The notes under the pieces are model-generated. The model worked only from the letters and a program-made list of their open reading frames with translations. It made no database searches and was not told the DNA's origin. Of a stretch of DNA of 64,000 nt, positions 1-10,160 are shown in pieces. This DNA is from an uncultured Alphaproteobacteria bacterium. GTDB taxonomy: Bacteria > Pseudomonadota > Alphaproteobacteria > HIMB59 > GCA-002718135. The stretch lies in NCBI GenBank assembly GCA_902614375.1, contig CACMKZ010000007.1:22334-86333 (forward strand), read 5' to 3'. Position 1 is the first letter of the stretch. Every line of letters starts with the position of its first letter. A program made the translations under genes and the position numbers.

Positions 1-662
1 AATGTTTCTGTCTTAGTTAGTTCCCATGGTCTAGATTTAAATGCGTATGGTTTACTTGTCAAAGCACCAACAGGACACAAATCAATTACATTTCCAGATA
101 ATTCTGACTCAATAGTTTTTTCTAAGTATGTAGTGATCTCAGCATTTTCACCTCTACCAAGCAATCCTATATCATCAACTCCAGCAACTTCTGTAGAAAA
201 CCTTACGCATCTTGTACAATGTATACATCTTGTCATAATTGTTTTGACAAGTGGTCCCATATTTTTATTTTGAACTGCTCTTTTATTTTCTTCATATCTA
301 GTTTTGTCAAAACCATAATACATAGCTTGATCTTGAAGATCACATTCTCCTCCTTGATCACAAATAGGACAATCCAATGGATGATTAATAAGAAGAAACT
401 CCATTACACCTTTACGGGCTTTTTTAACTGTTTCAGTATTAGTTCTTATAACCATTCCATCTGAAGCTGGCATGGCACATGATGCAATAGGTTTTGGAGC
501 TTTTTCCATTTCTACTAAACACATTCTACAGTTTCCTGCTATTGAGAGTTTTTCATGATAACAAAATCTTGGAATTTCAGTGCCTGCTTGTTCACAAGCT
601 TGCATTACGGTCATACCGTTTTCAAATTCGTATTCTTTATTATCAATTGTTATCTTTGGCAC
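1..662 (-). CDS. nuoG: NADH-quinone oxidoreductase subunit G, N-terminal part (cut by window edge)
   Basis: This is the electron-input subunit of respiratory complex I, carrying iron-sulfur clusters between NuoF and the membrane arm. Only about 220 N-terminal residues are inside the window. An N-terminal ferredoxin-like [2Fe-2S] domain has cysteines near residues 34, 45, 48 and 62. The [4Fe-4S] motifs [15 protein letters not shown] and CIHCTRC follow. The start is GTG and overlaps the nuoF TAG stop by one base (TAGTG), so the two are translationally coupled. The reading frame is open to the left edge, so the C-terminal molybdopterin-oxidoreductase-like domain lies outside. Confidence 0.95.
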   Translation of the reverse strand, partial: MPKITIDNKEYEFENGMTVMQACEQAGTEIPRFCYHEKLSIAGNCRMCLVEMEKAPKPIASCAMPASDGMVIRTNTETVKKARKGVMEFLLINHPLDCPICDQGGECDLQDQAMYYGFDKTRYEENKRAVQNKNMGPLVKTIMTRCIHCTRCVRFSTEVAGVDDIGLLGRGENAEITTYLEKTIESELSGNVIDLCPVGALTSKPYAFKSRPWELTKTET

Positions 663-1936
663 TAAGCTACTCTTCTATTTCTTTCTTGGATTCTTTTTTC
701 AATTTCAGGTCTAAAGTGTCTAAACAAACCTTGAATAGGCCAAGCGGCAGCATCGCCTAAGGCACAAATAGTATGGCCTTCAATTTGCTTAGTCACATCT
801 AAAATTTTATCAATATCTTCATGTTTAACATTTCCATGAATCATTTTTTCCATCATTCTGTACATCCATCCAGTACCTTCTCTACAAGGTGTGCATTGAC
901 CACAGCTTTCATGTTTATAGAAATGTGATAATCTAGCTATTGCTTCAACAATATCTGTTGACTTATTCATTACAATAACAGCTGCAGTACCTAGTCCACT
1001 TTGAACTTCTTTTAGGCTATCAAAATCCATTTTAACAGTATCACAAATAGACTTAGGTAATAAAGGTACACTTGCGCCTCCAGGAATTACAGCTAATAAA
1101 TTTTCCCAACCACCAATTACCCCACCTGCATGCTTTTCAATGAGATCTTTCAGTGGTATGCCCATTTCTTCTTCTACATTACAAGGGTTATTTACGTGTC
1201 CAGAAATACTAAAAATTTTTGTACCTGTATTATTTGCACTACCTAAATTAGCAAACCATTTAGAACCACGTCTTAAAATAGTCGGAGAAACAGCAATGGT
1301 TTCAACATTTGTAACTGTTGTAGGGCATCCATATAAACCTGCACCAGCAGGAAATGGAGGCTTTAATCGAGGCTGGCCTTTTTTACCCTCTAAACTTTCA
1401 AGTAAGGCGGTTTCTTCTCCACAAATATATGCTCCCGCTCCTCTGTGAAGATAAATGTCAAAATCCCATCCTGTACCACATGCATTTTTACCAATTAAAT
1501 TATTTGCATATGCTTCATCTATTGCTTTTTGTAAATTAGAAGATTCAGAATAATATTCACCCCTTATGTAAATGTAGCAGGTGTGTGCATGCATTGCAAA
1601 GCCAGCAACAAAGCAACCTTCTAAAAGAAGATGAGGGTCATTTCTCATAATTTCTCGATCTTTGCATGTACCTGGTTCTGACTCATCTGCATTAACAACT
1701 AGGTAATGATCTTTTCCAGAATCTTTTGGCATAAATGACCACTTAAGTCCCGCAGGGAAACCTGCTCCTCCCCTTCCTCTTAATTGACTATTTTTAATTT
1801 CCTCAACAATTTTATCACTACCCATTTTAATAAGTTCTTTAGTATTTGACCAAATACCTCTTTTTTTGGCACCTTCTAATTTCCAGTCTTCAAAACCGTA
1901 TAAATTTTTAAAAATTTTATCTTTTTCCTTAAGCAT
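662..1936 (-). CDS. nuoF: NADH-quinone oxidoreductase subunit F
   Basis: This complex I subunit binds NADH and FMN and passes electrons to its N3 [4Fe-4S] cluster. The glycine-rich [13 protein letters not shown] motif lies in the N-terminal third, and the C-terminal cluster motif [15 protein letters not shown] is followed by the fourth cysteine in HTICALGD. I chose the internal ATG at 1936 (protein begins MLKEKDKIF, about 424 residues) because family members start there. That ATG overlaps the nuoE stop by 8 nt (ATGCTTAA). A longer frame opens at 1972 but would add 12 residues inside nuoE. Confidence 0.95.
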   Translation of the reverse strand: MLKEKDKIFKNLYGFEDWKLEGAKKRGIWSNTKELIKMGSDKIVEEIKNSQLRGRGGAGFPAGLKWSFMPKDSGKDHYLVVNADESEPGTCKDREIMRNDPHLLLEGCFVAGFAMHAHTCYIYIRGEYYSESSNLQKAIDEAYANNLIGKNACGTGWDFDIYLHRGAGAYICGEETALLESLEGKKGQPRLKPPFPAGAGLYGCPTTVTNVETIAVSPTILRRGSKWFANLGSANNTGTKIFSISGHVNNPCNVEEEMGIPLKDLIEKHAGGVIGGWENLLAVIPGGASVPLLPKSICDTVKMDFDSLKEVQSGLGTAAVIVMNKSTDIVEAIARLSHFYKHESCGQCTPCREGTGWMYRMMEKMIHGNVKHEDIDKILDVTKQIEGHTICALGDAAAWPIQGLFRHFRPEIEKRIQERNRRVA

Positions 1937-2528
1937 CAAATTTTCTTTCAGGTTGTGATGATTTTCTACCAATTTGTGAACCTACTTTTATTGATTTATT
2001 ATCTTTTAAATCTTGAAGTATTTTTTTAAAACTATCTTCATCTAAATCTTCATAATAATCATCATTGATCTGAACCATAGGAGCATTGCAACATGCACCC
2101 AAGCATTCAACTTCAACAACTGTAAATATTTCATCATCACTTGTCCCACCAATATTAGTTTCGCAAACTTCTTGTGCTACTTTAGACAGTTTATCACTCC
2201 CTCTTAACCAACAAGGTGTCGTTCTACAAATTTGGACAAAATTTTTACCAATAGGTTCTAAATTAAACATCGAATAAAAAGTGGCAACTTCCAACACTCT
2301 GATGTAAGACATACTTAGAGTTTCAGCTACTTTTTCCATTGAGTTTTTACTTAGCCATCCATTATTTTGTCTTTGTGCTAAATCAAGTAAAGGAATAACT
2401 GCACTTTGAATACGGTTTGATGGATATTTTTTTATTATTTCAGAAATTTTTTTAAAATTTTCTGATGACCATTCAAAATTATCATTAATTTTTTTATATA
2501 CTCTATTATTTGTACCAGGATGATGCAT
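1929..2528 (-). CDS. nuoE: NADH-quinone oxidoreductase subunit E
   Basis: This is the thioredoxin-like [2Fe-2S] subunit of the complex I dehydrogenase module, and it works with NuoF. The four cluster cysteines are visible as CRTTPC and, about 40 residues later, CLGAC. At 199 residues the length is normal for alphaproteobacteria. The start ATG shares one base with the nuoD TAA stop (TAATG), so it is coupled to the gene before it. It is part of a compact nuoA-G operon on the minus strand. Confidence 0.95.
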   Translation of the reverse strand: MHHPGTNNRVYKKINDNFEWSSENFKKISEIIKKYPSNRIQSAVIPLLDLAQRQNNGWLSKNSMEKVAETLSMSYIRVLEVATFYSMFNLEPIGKNFVQICRTTPCWLRGSDKLSKVAQEVCETNIGGTSDDEIFTVVEVECLGACCNAPMVQINDDYYEDLDEDSFKKILQDLKDNKSIKVGSQIGRKSSQPERKFDA

Positions 2529-3706
2529 TATCTATCTATCTCTCCAAAAACAATATCTAAGCTACCTAGTATAGCGGCTATGTCAGCCATTAAGTGGCCT
2601 TTAGATAAATGATCTAATGTTTGAAGGTGTGCAAAACCTGGTGCTCTTATTTTACATCTGTATGGTTTGCTGGATCCGTCAGAAACAAGGTAAACACCAA
2701 ATTCACCTTTTGGAGCTTCTACTGCGCTATAAACTTGACCAGCGGGAACACGGTAACCTTCAGTGAAAAGTTTAAAATGATGAATTAAAGCTTCCATTGA
2801 TTTTTTCATTTGATTTCTTTTAGGAGGAGTAATTTTATTATCCTCAATTGATATTGGACCAGGTTTGATTTTATTTAAACATTGGTTAATAATACTAATA
2901 CTTTGTCTCATTTCCTCTATGCGAACCAAATATCGATCAAAACAATCACCTTTTTTTCCAACAGGAACTTCAAAATCAACTTGATCATAGGCATCATAAG
3001 GTTGAGATCTTCTTAAATCCCATGCAACTCCTGTACTTCTTAATACAGGACCCGAACACCCCCATTCAATTGCTTCTGACTTTGAAATTATTCCTATATC
3101 AACTGATCTTTGTCTTAAAATTCTGTTATTAGTCAGCAAGCTTTCAAGATCATCAATAAATTTTGGAAGAGTTTTAAAATGGTCAAATAATTTTTCTTCC
3201 ATTCCTTCTGGCATATCCTGATGAACGCCGCCAGGTCTAAAATAGGCTGCATGAAATCTTGCACCAGATACTGCTTCATGAAATTCTAAAAGCTTTTCCC
3301 TTTCTTCAAAACACCATAAAAATGGTGTCACTGCACCAATGTCAGCAGCATATGCAGGTATATTTAATAAATGATTTAGTATTCTAGTAATTTCGGCAAA
3401 AATAACTCGAATATATTTAGCTCTTTCAGGAACATTGATACCTAAGAGATTTTCAGTTGCTAATGCAAAAGCATGTTCTTGGCACATTGGTGAAACGTAA
3501 TCAAGTCTATCAAAATAAGGGACAGCCTGAAGATAAGTTTTATATTCAATTAATTTTTCTGTTCCTCTATGTAACAATCCAATGTGTGGTTCTGCTCTTT
3601 GAACTACTTCACCTTCCAACTCAACTACTAAACGTAAAACACCATGCGCAGCTGGATGTTGGGGGCCAAAATTAATTGTGGTTGTATTAAGCTCTACTTC
3701 TTTCAT
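2528..3706 (-). CDS. nuoD: NADH-quinone oxidoreductase subunit D
   Basis: This 49-kDa-type peripheral subunit of complex I forms part of the quinone-binding pocket with NuoB. The N-terminal signature [14 protein letters not shown] and the C-terminal FGEIDR are both present, and the 392-residue length is that of an unfused NuoD. NuoC and NuoD are separate here, unlike the fused NuoCD of enterobacteria. The ATG lies directly after the nuoC stop. Confidence 0.96.
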   Translation of the reverse strand: MKEVELNTTTINFGPQHPAAHGVLRLVVELEGEVVQRAEPHIGLLHRGTEKLIEYKTYLQAVPYFDRLDYVSPMCQEHAFALATENLLGINVPERAKYIRVIFAEITRILNHLLNIPAYAADIGAVTPFLWCFEEREKLLEFHEAVSGARFHAAYFRPGGVHQDMPEGMEEKLFDHFKTLPKFIDDLESLLTNNRILRQRSVDIGIISKSEAIEWGCSGPVLRSTGVAWDLRRSQPYDAYDQVDFEVPVGKKGDCFDRYLVRIEEMRQSISIINQCLNKIKPGPISIEDNKITPPKRNQMKKSMEALIHHFKLFTEGYRVPAGQVYSAVEAPKGEFGVYLVSDGSSKPYRCKIRAPGFAHLQTLDHLSKGHLMADIAAILGSLDIVFGEIDR

Positions 3707-4288
3707 TTAATTTTCACCAGTAGATTTCTCATCACCAAAAAGTTTGTTTTCCATTCCTTCCCAAGGAGATTCACTATCGAAATTTCTAAATTCTTGAGAT
3801 AACTTAACAGGCTCATATATTACTTTTTTTTCAAGATCATCGTAGCGAACTTCTGTATGTCCTGTTAAAGGAAAATCTTTGCGCAACGGATAACCTTCAA
3901 AATTGTAATCCGTCATTATCCTTCTTAAATCAGGATGATTAATGAATTCAATTCCAAATAAATCATAACATTCTCTTTCATACCAATCCGCAGATTTGTG
4001 AATTTTAGTTATTGATTCTATGTTTTCTTTTAGTTTAATAAAAGTTTTAAGAATAATTTTTTTATTTTTTGTTAAACTTTGCAAAATATAAATCAAATCA
4101 AATCTAAATTCTCTTGAAGGATAATCGACAGCTGTAATATCTAATAATTGATTAAAATTTAGCTCAGTATTATCTTTTAATTCATTAAAAATTTTTATAA
4201 TATCATTTTTTTCAAATTCTATTTCTAACAAATTATTATTCTCTATAACGTTATTTATGCCATCTATTTTAGTAAGAATTTTAATCAT
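3707..4288 (-). CDS. nuoC: NADH-quinone oxidoreductase subunit C
   Basis: This is the 30-kDa-type peripheral arm subunit of complex I, with no cofactor of its own. The family signature is clear in the second half: WYERECYDLFGIEF, then HPDLRRIMTDY and GYPLRKDFPL. The length is 193 residues. The N-terminal third is lysine- and asparagine-rich and poorly conserved, as expected in a strongly AT-biased genome. It starts 6 nt after the nuoB stop and ends one base before nuoD. Confidence 0.94.
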   Translation of the reverse strand: MIKILTKIDGINNVIENNNLLEIEFEKNDIIKIFNELKDNTELNFNQLLDITAVDYPSREFRFDLIYILQSLTKNKKIILKTFIKLKENIESITKIHKSADWYERECYDLFGIEFINHPDLRRIMTDYNFEGYPLRKDFPLTGHTEVRYDDLEKKVIYEPVKLSQEFRNFDSESPWEGMENKLFGDEKSTGEN

Positions 4289-4294
4289 ATAAAA

Positions 4295-4807
4295 TTATCT
4301 TTTAAATTTATTTTCTCTTCTAATTTTTTTCTGTAATTGCAATATGCCGTAAACTAATGCTTCCGCTGTTGGTGGGCATCCAGGTACGTAAACATCAACG
4401 GGAACTATCCTATCACACCCTCTAACTACTGAATACGAGTAGTGATAATATCCACCACCATTTGCGCATGAGCCCATTGATATTACCCATCGAGGTTCAG
4501 GCATTTGATCATAAACTTTTCTTAAAGCAGGTGCCATTTTATTTGTTAGTGTGCCAGCAACAATCATAACATCAGATTGTCTAGGGCTTCCTCTTGGTAT
4601 AACACCATAACGATCTAGATCATATCTCGCCATATAAGAGTGTATCATTTCTACTCCACAACATGCCAATCCGAATGTCATTGGCCATAAGGAGCCAGTT
4701 CTAGCCCAAGTAAGAATTTTATCATAGCTAGCAACTAAGAAGCCTTTAGAAGATAATTCTGTGTTTAGAGTATCATCAACAATTTTTTTTGCTTCATCTA
4801 CTCCCAT
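4295..4807 (-). CDS. nuoB: NADH-quinone oxidoreductase subunit B
   Basis: This complex I subunit carries the terminal N2 [4Fe-4S] cluster that reduces quinone. The cluster ligands are visible in [17 protein letters not shown] and VPGCPP. I placed the start at the ATG at 4807 (protein MGVDEAKK, 170 residues) because an AAGGAG ribosome binding site lies 7 nt upstream. A longer frame from 4828 has no such site and would sit deeper inside nuoA. The chosen start overlaps the 3' end of nuoA by 10 nt. Confidence 0.94.
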   Translation of the reverse strand: MGVDEAKKIVDDTLNTELSSKGFLVASYDKILTWARTGSLWPMTFGLACCGVEMIHSYMARYDLDRYGVIPRGSPRQSDVMIVAGTLTNKMAPALRKVYDQMPEPRWVISMGSCANGGGYYHYSYSVVRGCDRIVPVDVYVPGCPPTAEALVYGILQLQKKIRRENKFKR

Positions 4808-5163
4808 TCTAGAGCTCCTTTTTTCCATTCATAAATAAAACCAATAGTTAGAACAGTCAGAAAAATCATCATTGACCAAAAACCAAACAATCCAATTTTA
4901 CCAAGTGTTATTGCCCATGGAAACAAGAATGCAACTTCTAAATCAAAGATAATAAATAAGATTGCTACTAAATAAAATCTAACATCAAATCTTCCGCGAG
5001 CATCGTCGAAAGCCTCAAATCCACACTCATAAGCAGATAATTTTTCTTGATCTGGCTGAGAGTCTCCAACTACAAAAGACAATAATGTCATTCCAACGGC
5101 TAATGTCAAAGCTATGAAAATAAAAATTAATATGGGTAAATATTCAAATAGAAACTCTGACAC
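4798..5163 (-). CDS. nuoA: NADH-quinone oxidoreductase subunit A
   Basis: This is a small inner-membrane subunit of complex I and the first gene of the nuo operon. In 121 residues there are three hydrophobic segments, around residues 7-30, 62-85 and 92-112. Between the first two lies the conserved loop [21 protein letters not shown], which takes part in quinone coupling. The start codon is GTG at 5163. No strong Shine-Dalgarno sequence is visible upstream. Confidence 0.94.
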   Translation of the reverse strand: MSEFLFEYLPILIFIFIALTLAVGMTLLSFVVGDSQPDQEKLSAYECGFEAFDDARGRFDVRFYLVAILFIIFDLEVAFLFPWAITLGKIGLFGFWSMMIFLTVLTIGFIYEWKKGALEWE

Positions 5164-5264
5164 TATAATCTCACAATTAAATTAGTAATGTATTTAACGA
5201 TTTATTCAACAATAACAATGTGTCTCGTTGCGACTTTAGTACACAAAACAAGCAGTGGAATAAG

Positions 5265-5341
5265 TGGCGCGAGAGACGGGATTCGAACCCGCGGCCTCTG
5301 CCGTGACAGGGCAGCGTTCTAACCAGCTGAACTACTCCCGC
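5265..5341 (-). tRNA. tRNA-Asp (GTC)
   Basis: Read on the minus strand this folds as a full cloverleaf. The acceptor pair is GCGGGAG/CTCTCGC, the D stem GTTC/GAAC, the anticodon loop CTGTCAC (anticodon GTC) and the T loop TTCGAAT, with discriminator G and an encoded CCA. It lies 3 nt upstream of tRNA-Val in plus-strand coordinates, and the two are probably co-transcribed. Confidence 0.96.
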
Positions 5342-5344
5342 GCA

Positions 5345-5420
5345 TGGTGGGTGTTGAGAGACTTGAACTCCCGACCCTCTCGGTGTAAACGAGATGCTCT
5401 ACCAACTGAGCTAAACACCC
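5345..5420 (-). tRNA. tRNA-Val (TAC)
   Basis: A minus-strand cloverleaf with acceptor GGGTGTT/AACACCC, D stem GCTC/GAGC, anticodon loop TTTACAC (anticodon TAC) and T loop TTCAAGT. It has discriminator A and an encoded CCA. It precedes tRNA-Asp on the minus strand and follows the hupB terminator. Confidence 0.96.
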
Positions 5421-5455
5421 AAATAAAAACGGCTGTTAAATTTATTTAACAGCCG
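5421..5455 (-). terminator. Intrinsic terminator after hupB
   Basis: A perfect 11-bp stem, CGGCTGTTAAA (5430-5440) with TTTAACAGCCG (5445-5455), encloses a 4-nt loop. On the minus strand it is followed by TTTTTATTT. It sits 20 nt beyond the hupB stop, just before tRNA-Val, and separates the two transcripts. There is no T-run on the plus-strand side. Confidence 0.88.
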
Positions 5456-5474
5456 GTGCAAGAAAAAAAGATAA

Positions 5475-5750
5475 TTAATTGTTTACTGAGTCTTTTAAAG
5501 CTTTTCCTACAGTAAATTTAGGTCTTTTTGATGCTGGTATTTGAATTGATTCACCTGTTCTAGGGTTTCTACCAGTCGTTGCTTTTCTATGGCTTACACT
5601 AAAATTACCAAAACCAACAATACTAACCTTTTCATCTCTTTTTAAAGCATTAGTGATTGCATCTAGAAAACTTTCAATTGCTCTAGTTGCGTCAGATTTT
5701 GATAGTCCAGCGGAAGAAGCTACAGATGCGATAAGATCATTTTTGTTCAC
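5475..5750 (-). CDS. hupB: DNA-binding protein HU
   Basis: A 91-residue nucleoid protein of the HU/IHF family that bends and compacts DNA as a dimer. The signature GFGNFSVSHRKATTGRNPRTGE and the DNA-binding arm with IPASKRPKFTVGKALKD are intact. The start is GTG at 5750, chosen because an AAGGAG site sits 7 nt upstream. It lies downstream of lon, as in many alphaproteobacteria, but has its own promoter and terminator. Confidence 0.96.
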   Translation of the reverse strand: MNKNDLIASVASSAGLSKSDATRAIESFLDAITNALKRDEKVSIVGFGNFSVSHRKATTGRNPRTGESIQIPASKRPKFTVGKALKDSVNN

Positions 5751-5776
5751 TTTTAATCTCCTTTATTTAATTTTAA

Positions 5777-5806
5777 TGATAATTGTCTGTTTTCCCAACA
5801 AGTCAA
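5777..5806 (-). promoter_or_regulatory. Probable sigma-70 promoter of hupB
   Basis: On the minus strand a near-consensus -35 box TTGACT (5801-5806) is followed, 18 nt on, by a -10-like TTATCA (5777-5782). The hupB GTG lies about 27 nt further. The 136-nt gap between lon and hupB has room for an independent promoter. The -35 box is strong and the -10 box weak. Confidence 0.5.
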
Positions 5807-5886
5807 CATTATTATAAAAATTTTCGCGGAAATAAAGGAATTTATCTATTAAACGGCTTAATATATAGATTATTTGTAAATAAATA

Positions 5887-8253
5887 TTAGTGCGTGCTAG
5901 TGGTGTTTTGGCTATTCTTTAATTGAGATTCGCTTAAATTTAATGGAATTATTGATTTAGTTAGAGTGTGTTCAAGAATTGAGAATGCCTCAGACACAGG
6001 AACGATCTTAATTCCTTTAATAACTTCCTTATCAAATTCAGATACTTCTCGAAAATTTTCTTGAGGTATAAGAACTTTTTTTATACCAGCTCTGCTAGCA
6101 GCATAGATTTTTTCTTTTAAACCTCCAATTGGAAGTACTCGACCTCTCAGGGTAATCTCTCCGGTCATTGCAACATCTCTTCTAATTTTATTATTTGTAA
6201 GAGATGATACTAAGGAATTAAAAATTGCTATACCTGCACTTGGCCCATCTTTTGGAGTAGCTCCCTCAGGCACATGTATATGAATATCGTAATTTTCGAA
6301 ATCTTTTGGGTTGATTCCTAAACTTATAGATTTTGACTTAACATATGAAGTAGCTGCTTGAATTGATTCTCTCATAACTTCACCTAATTTACCTGTAATA
6401 GTTAATTTTCCTTTGCCTATAGATAAAATAACCTCAACTGATAAAATTTCACCACCAACTTCTGTCCAAGCCAAACCATTAGTAACACCAATTAAATTCT
6501 TTTTTTCAATTTCACTTGATCTAAATTTTGCAATACCAAGAAGATCCTGCAGAGATTTGTCATTTAATTTTATCTTTTTCAGTTTTGTAGTTTCTAATTT
6601 TTTAACAGCTTTTCTACATACCTTCGAAATTTCTTTTTCAAGATTTCTAACTCCAGCTTCTCTAGTATAACCTCTAATAATTGAGTTCAAAACTTTAGAA
6701 TTGAATGAAATTTCAGAATTTTTAATTCCATGATTTTTTATTTGTTTAGGTACTAAATATTTTTTTGCAATTTGATTTTTTTCTTTTTCAGTATAACCAG
6801 GTATTCTGATAATTTCCATTCTATCAAGAAGCGCTGGGGGTATATTAAGAGTATTTGCTGTACAAACAAACATTACATCAGATAAATCGTAATCAAGTTC
6901 TAAATAATGATCGTTAAACTTACTGTTTTGCTCGGGATCAAGAACTTCAAGGAGTGCGGAAGACGGATCTCCCCTCCAATCAGAACCAAGTTTATCAATT
7001 TCATCTAATAATATTAGTGGATTAGATGATTTAGATTTTTTCATAGCTTGTATAAATCTACCAGGCATAGATCCAATATATGTTTTTCTATGACCTCTAA
7101 TTTCAGCTTCATCTCTTACCCCTCCAAGAGACATTCTAATGAATTTTCTTCCAGTAGAATTCGCGATAGATTTTCCAAGAGATGTTTTTCCAACACCTGG
7201 TGGCCCCACCAAACATAAAATCGGCCCCTTAAGTTTATTAGTTCTTTTTTGGACGGCTAAATATTCAAGGATTCTTTCTTTAACTTTTTCTAGACCATAG
7301 TGGTCGTTTTCTAAAATTGTTGATGCTTTTTTAATATTCTGAGATATTTGATCAGGATTATTCCAAGGTATTGACATTACCCAATCTAAATAATTTCTAA
7401 TTACGGTAGCTTCTGCAGACATAGGACTCATATTTTTTAATTTTTTAATTTCTGAAGTACATTTGTCTTTAGCTTCTTTAGAAAATTTATATTGATTTAT
7501 TTTTTTCTCAAGTTCAGCTATTTCATCTAATTCATCATTTTCGCCCAATTCTTTTTGAATAGCCTTCATTTGTTCGTTTAAATAATATTCTTTTTGTGTT
7601 TTCTCCATTTGTCTTTTTACACGACCCTTTATTTTTTTTTCAACTTGAAAAGAATCAATTTCGGATACTAAATAACCATAAACTTTATTCAACCTATCTT
7701 CAGTATTTATAATTTCTAAAATTTCTTGTTTATGGGATAAAGAAATTGAAATATTTGATACGATTATGTCAACAATTTTATCTGGATCATTTAAACTTTT
7801 AACATTATTAATTACATCAAGAGAAACTTTTTTATTAATCTTTTGAAATTCCACAAACTGCTCTGTAATTAGTTTTTGCAAAGCTCTTATATTCGTATTT
7901 TTTTTAGTTTTAGTACTAATTTCAGTAATAGATGCGCTAATAAATTCTTTATTAAAATTAATTTTGTTGACCTTTGCTCTTTGAATACCTTCAACTAAAA
8001 CCTTAAGGGTTCCATCTGGAAGTTTTAATAGTTGAATAATTTTAGCAACTGTTCCAAAAGAGTAAAGATTTTCTTTGTTAGGGTTATCAATTTTAGAACT
8101 TTTTTGAGAAAGTAAAAAGATTTTCTTATCACCAGTCATTACATGGTTAAGAGCATTTACTGATTGTTCTCTTCCAACGAATAGGGGAGCTACCATACTA
8201 GGAAATACCACTATATCTCTAAGTGGAAGAACAGGAATATGATTTTTTAACAT
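5887..8253 (-). CDS. lon: ATP-dependent protease Lon
   Basis: This is a cytoplasmic AAA+ serine protease that degrades misfolded and regulatory proteins. At 788 residues it has the full architecture: an N-terminal substrate domain beginning VLPLRDIVVFP, an AAA+ module with Walker A GPPGVGKTS and Walker B LILLDEIDK, and a C-terminal protease domain. The catalytic serine is in KDGPSAG and the lysine in GGLKEK. It lies 30 nt downstream of clpX in the tig-clpP-clpX-lon array. Confidence 0.97.
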   Translation of the reverse strand: MLKNHIPVLPLRDIVVFPSMVAPLFVGREQSVNALNHVMTGDKKIFLLSQKSSKIDNPNKENLYSFGTVAKIIQLLKLPDGTLKVLVEGIQRAKVNKINFNKEFISASITEISTKTKKNTNIRALQKLITEQFVEFQKINKKVSLDVINNVKSLNDPDKIVDIIVSNISISLSHKQEILEIINTEDRLNKVYGYLVSEIDSFQVEKKIKGRVKRQMEKTQKEYYLNEQMKAIQKELGENDELDEIAELEKKINQYKFSKEAKDKCTSEIKKLKNMSPMSAEATVIRNYLDWVMSIPWNNPDQISQNIKKASTILENDHYGLEKVKERILEYLAVQKRTNKLKGPILCLVGPPGVGKTSLGKSIANSTGRKFIRMSLGGVRDEAEIRGHRKTYIGSMPGRFIQAMKKSKSSNPLILLDEIDKLGSDWRGDPSSALLEVLDPEQNSKFNDHYLELDYDLSDVMFVCTANTLNIPPALLDRMEIIRIPGYTEKEKNQIAKKYLVPKQIKNHGIKNSEISFNSKVLNSIIRGYTREAGVRNLEKEISKVCRKAVKKLETTKLKKIKLNDKSLQDLLGIAKFRSSEIEKKNLIGVTNGLAWTEVGGEILSVEVILSIGKGKLTITGKLGEVMRESIQAATSYVKSKSISLGINPKDFENYDIHIHVPEGATPKDGPSAGIAIFNSLVSSLTNNKIRRDVAMTGEITLRGRVLPIGGLKEKIYAASRAGIKKVLIPQENFREVSEFDKEVIKGIKIVPVSEAFSILEHTLTKSIIPLNLSESQLKNSQNTTSTH

Positions 8254-8283
8254 TATTTATAAATGTCTATATATTAAATAAAA

Positions 8284-9549
8284 TCAAGAGTTATTAGTCA
8301 TTAATTTTTGACTATTTTCTTTATTTGAATAAATTAATATAGGATCCGATTTTTTTTCAATTACATCTTTATTTATCACAACTTTATATAAATCTTTTTG
8401 ATCTGGAGCTTTATACATAAGATCCATTAGTGAATCTTCTATTATAGATCTAAGTCCTCTAGCGCCAGTATTTTGGGATACAGCTAACTTTGCAATTTCT
8501 TTTAAAGCATCTTCTTTAATCTCCAATTTAACACCATCCATTTTCATCAAGGATTCGAATTGCTTTACGATAGCATTTTTTGGCTGAGTCATTATTCGAA
8601 TTAGCATATCTTCATCTAATTCACTTAAAGTGGTAACTACTGGAAGTCTTCCAATAAATTCTGGTATCATTCCAAATTTTAATAAATCTTGGTTTTCTAG
8701 TTTTTTAAGTGATGAACCAACAGTTTTTTTAGTTTCTAAATCTAATTTTGAATTAAAACCAATTGCAGTTCCTTTTAATCTATAGTTAATTATTTCCTCC
8801 AAACCTGAAAAAGCTCCTCCACAAATGAAAAGTATGTTTGATGTATCTACTTGTAAAAATTCTTGTTGAGGATGTTTTCTTCCACCTTGTGGAGGTACGC
8901 TAGCCACAGTTCCTTCCATGATTTTAAGAAGGGCTTGCTGCACACCTTCTCCTGAAACATCTCTAGTTATAGAAGGATTATCACTTTTTCTTCCAATCTT
9001 GTCAATTTCATCAATGTATACTATTCCTTTTTGTGCACGTTCAACGTTGTAGTCAGATGCTTGTAATAGTTTTAGAATTATGTTTTCTACATCTTCTCCA
9101 ACATATCCTGCTTCGGTTAGACTCGTTGCATCAGCAACTGTAAAGGGAACATCTAATATTTTTGCTAAAGTTTGTGCCAATAATGTTTTGCCTGTACCAG
9201 TAGGGCCAACCAAAAGAATATTTGATTTAGATATTTCTATGTTATCGTTTTCTAAGTTAGAAGATAACCTTTTATAGTGATTGTAAACAGCTACCGAAAG
9301 TATTTTTTTCGAATCTTTCTGTCCTATTACGTAATCATTTAAAAATTTATTTATCTCTGAAGGTTTAGGTATATCTTTTTTAACTTTGAATTTATTATTC
9401 TTATTATCTTCTTTTATAATATCCATGCATAGTTCTACACATTCATCACATACAAAGACTGTTGGACCAGCTATTAATTTTTTAACTTCTTTTTGATTTT
9501 TGCCACAGAAAGAGCAAAATAATGAATCTTTATCATTTTTTTTATTCAT
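8284..9549 (-). CDS. clpX: ATP-dependent Clp protease ATP-binding subunit ClpX
   Basis: An AAA+ unfoldase that feeds substrates into ClpP. The N-terminal zinc-binding domain has cysteine pairs CSFC and CDEC, the Walker A is GPTGTGKT, the Walker [10 protein letters not shown], and the pore-loop motif GYVGEDVE is present. The length of 421 residues is standard. Its ATG shares one base with the clpP stop region, so the clpP-clpX pair is coupled. Confidence 0.97.
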   Translation of the reverse strand: MNKKNDKDSLFCSFCGKNQKEVKKLIAGPTVFVCDECVELCMDIIKEDNKNNKFKVKKDIPKPSEINKFLNDYVIGQKDSKKILSVAVYNHYKRLSSNLENDNIEISKSNILLVGPTGTGKTLLAQTLAKILDVPFTVADATSLTEAGYVGEDVENIILKLLQASDYNVERAQKGIVYIDEIDKIGRKSDNPSITRDVSGEGVQQALLKIMEGTVASVPPQGGRKHPQQEFLQVDTSNILFICGGAFSGLEEIINYRLKGTAIGFNSKLDLETKKTVGSSLKKLENQDLLKFGMIPEFIGRLPVVTTLSELDEDMLIRIMTQPKNAIVKQFESLMKMDGVKLEIKEDALKEIAKLAVSQNTGARGLRSIIEDSLMDLMYKAPDQKDLYKVVINKDVIEKKSDPILIYSNKENSQKLMTNNS

Positions 9550-10160
9550 TATTTCCTATCCTGTACAACTTTGTCTATAAGACCAAATTTAATAGCCTCA
9601 TCAGCTGAAAAATATTTATCTCTTTCCATTATACTTGAAATTTCTGATAATTTCTTTCCTGTATGTTTTGAATAAATTTCATTTAATTTCAATTTTGTTT
9701 TTTTAATTTCATTAGTTTGAATTTCAATATCTGTAACCTGCCCTTGCATACCACCACTAGGTTGATGTATCATAATCCTTGAATTTGGAAGAGAAAATCT
9801 CATTCCTTTTTCACCAGCAGTTAAAAGAAGGGAGCCTGCTGATGCTGCTTGCCCGATACAAATAGTCATAATTTTAGAGGAAACATACTGCATGGTATCA
9901 TAAATAGCTAATCCTGACCAAACAATACCTCCAGGAGAATTAATATAAAAAGAAATTTCTTTTTTTGGATTTTCAGACTCTAGAAATAATATTTGAGCAC
10001 AAATTAGACTTGCAACATTGTCATCTATAGGACCAGTGAGAAAAATTATTCTTTCTTTCAACAATCTCGAATAAATGTCATAAGATCTTTCACCTCTTGA
10101 TGATTGTTCAACAACCATTGGAATTAAATTATTTGTAATATTATCTATTGGATCTTTCAT
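9549..10160 (-). CDS. clpP: ATP-dependent Clp protease proteolytic subunit
   Basis: A serine peptidase that forms the barrel chamber used by ClpX and ClpA. The catalytic serine is in [11 protein letters not shown] and the histidine in [10 protein letters not shown]. The 203-residue length is normal. Stop and start codons overlap on both sides, with tig before it and clpX after it. The adaptor and second ATPase for the same chamber, clpS-clpA, are about 50 kb away in this window. Confidence 0.97.
   Translation of the reverse strand: MKDPIDNITNNLIPMVVEQSSRGERSYDIYSRLLKERIIFLTGPIDDNVASLICAQILFLESENPKKEISFYINSPGGIVWSGLAIYDTMQYVSSKIMTICIGQAASAGSLLLTAGEKGMRFSLPNSRIMIHQPSGGMQGQVTDIEIQTNEIKKTKLKLNEIYSKHTGKKLSEISSIMERDKYFSADEAIKFGLIDKVVQDRK

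Noticed and set aside
219..760. Two plus-strand reading frames of 81 and 88 codons opposite nuoG/nuoF
   Set aside because: They are composed of low-complexity Phe/Ser/Ile-rich sequence antisense to strongly conserved complex I codons, and have no ribosome binding site.
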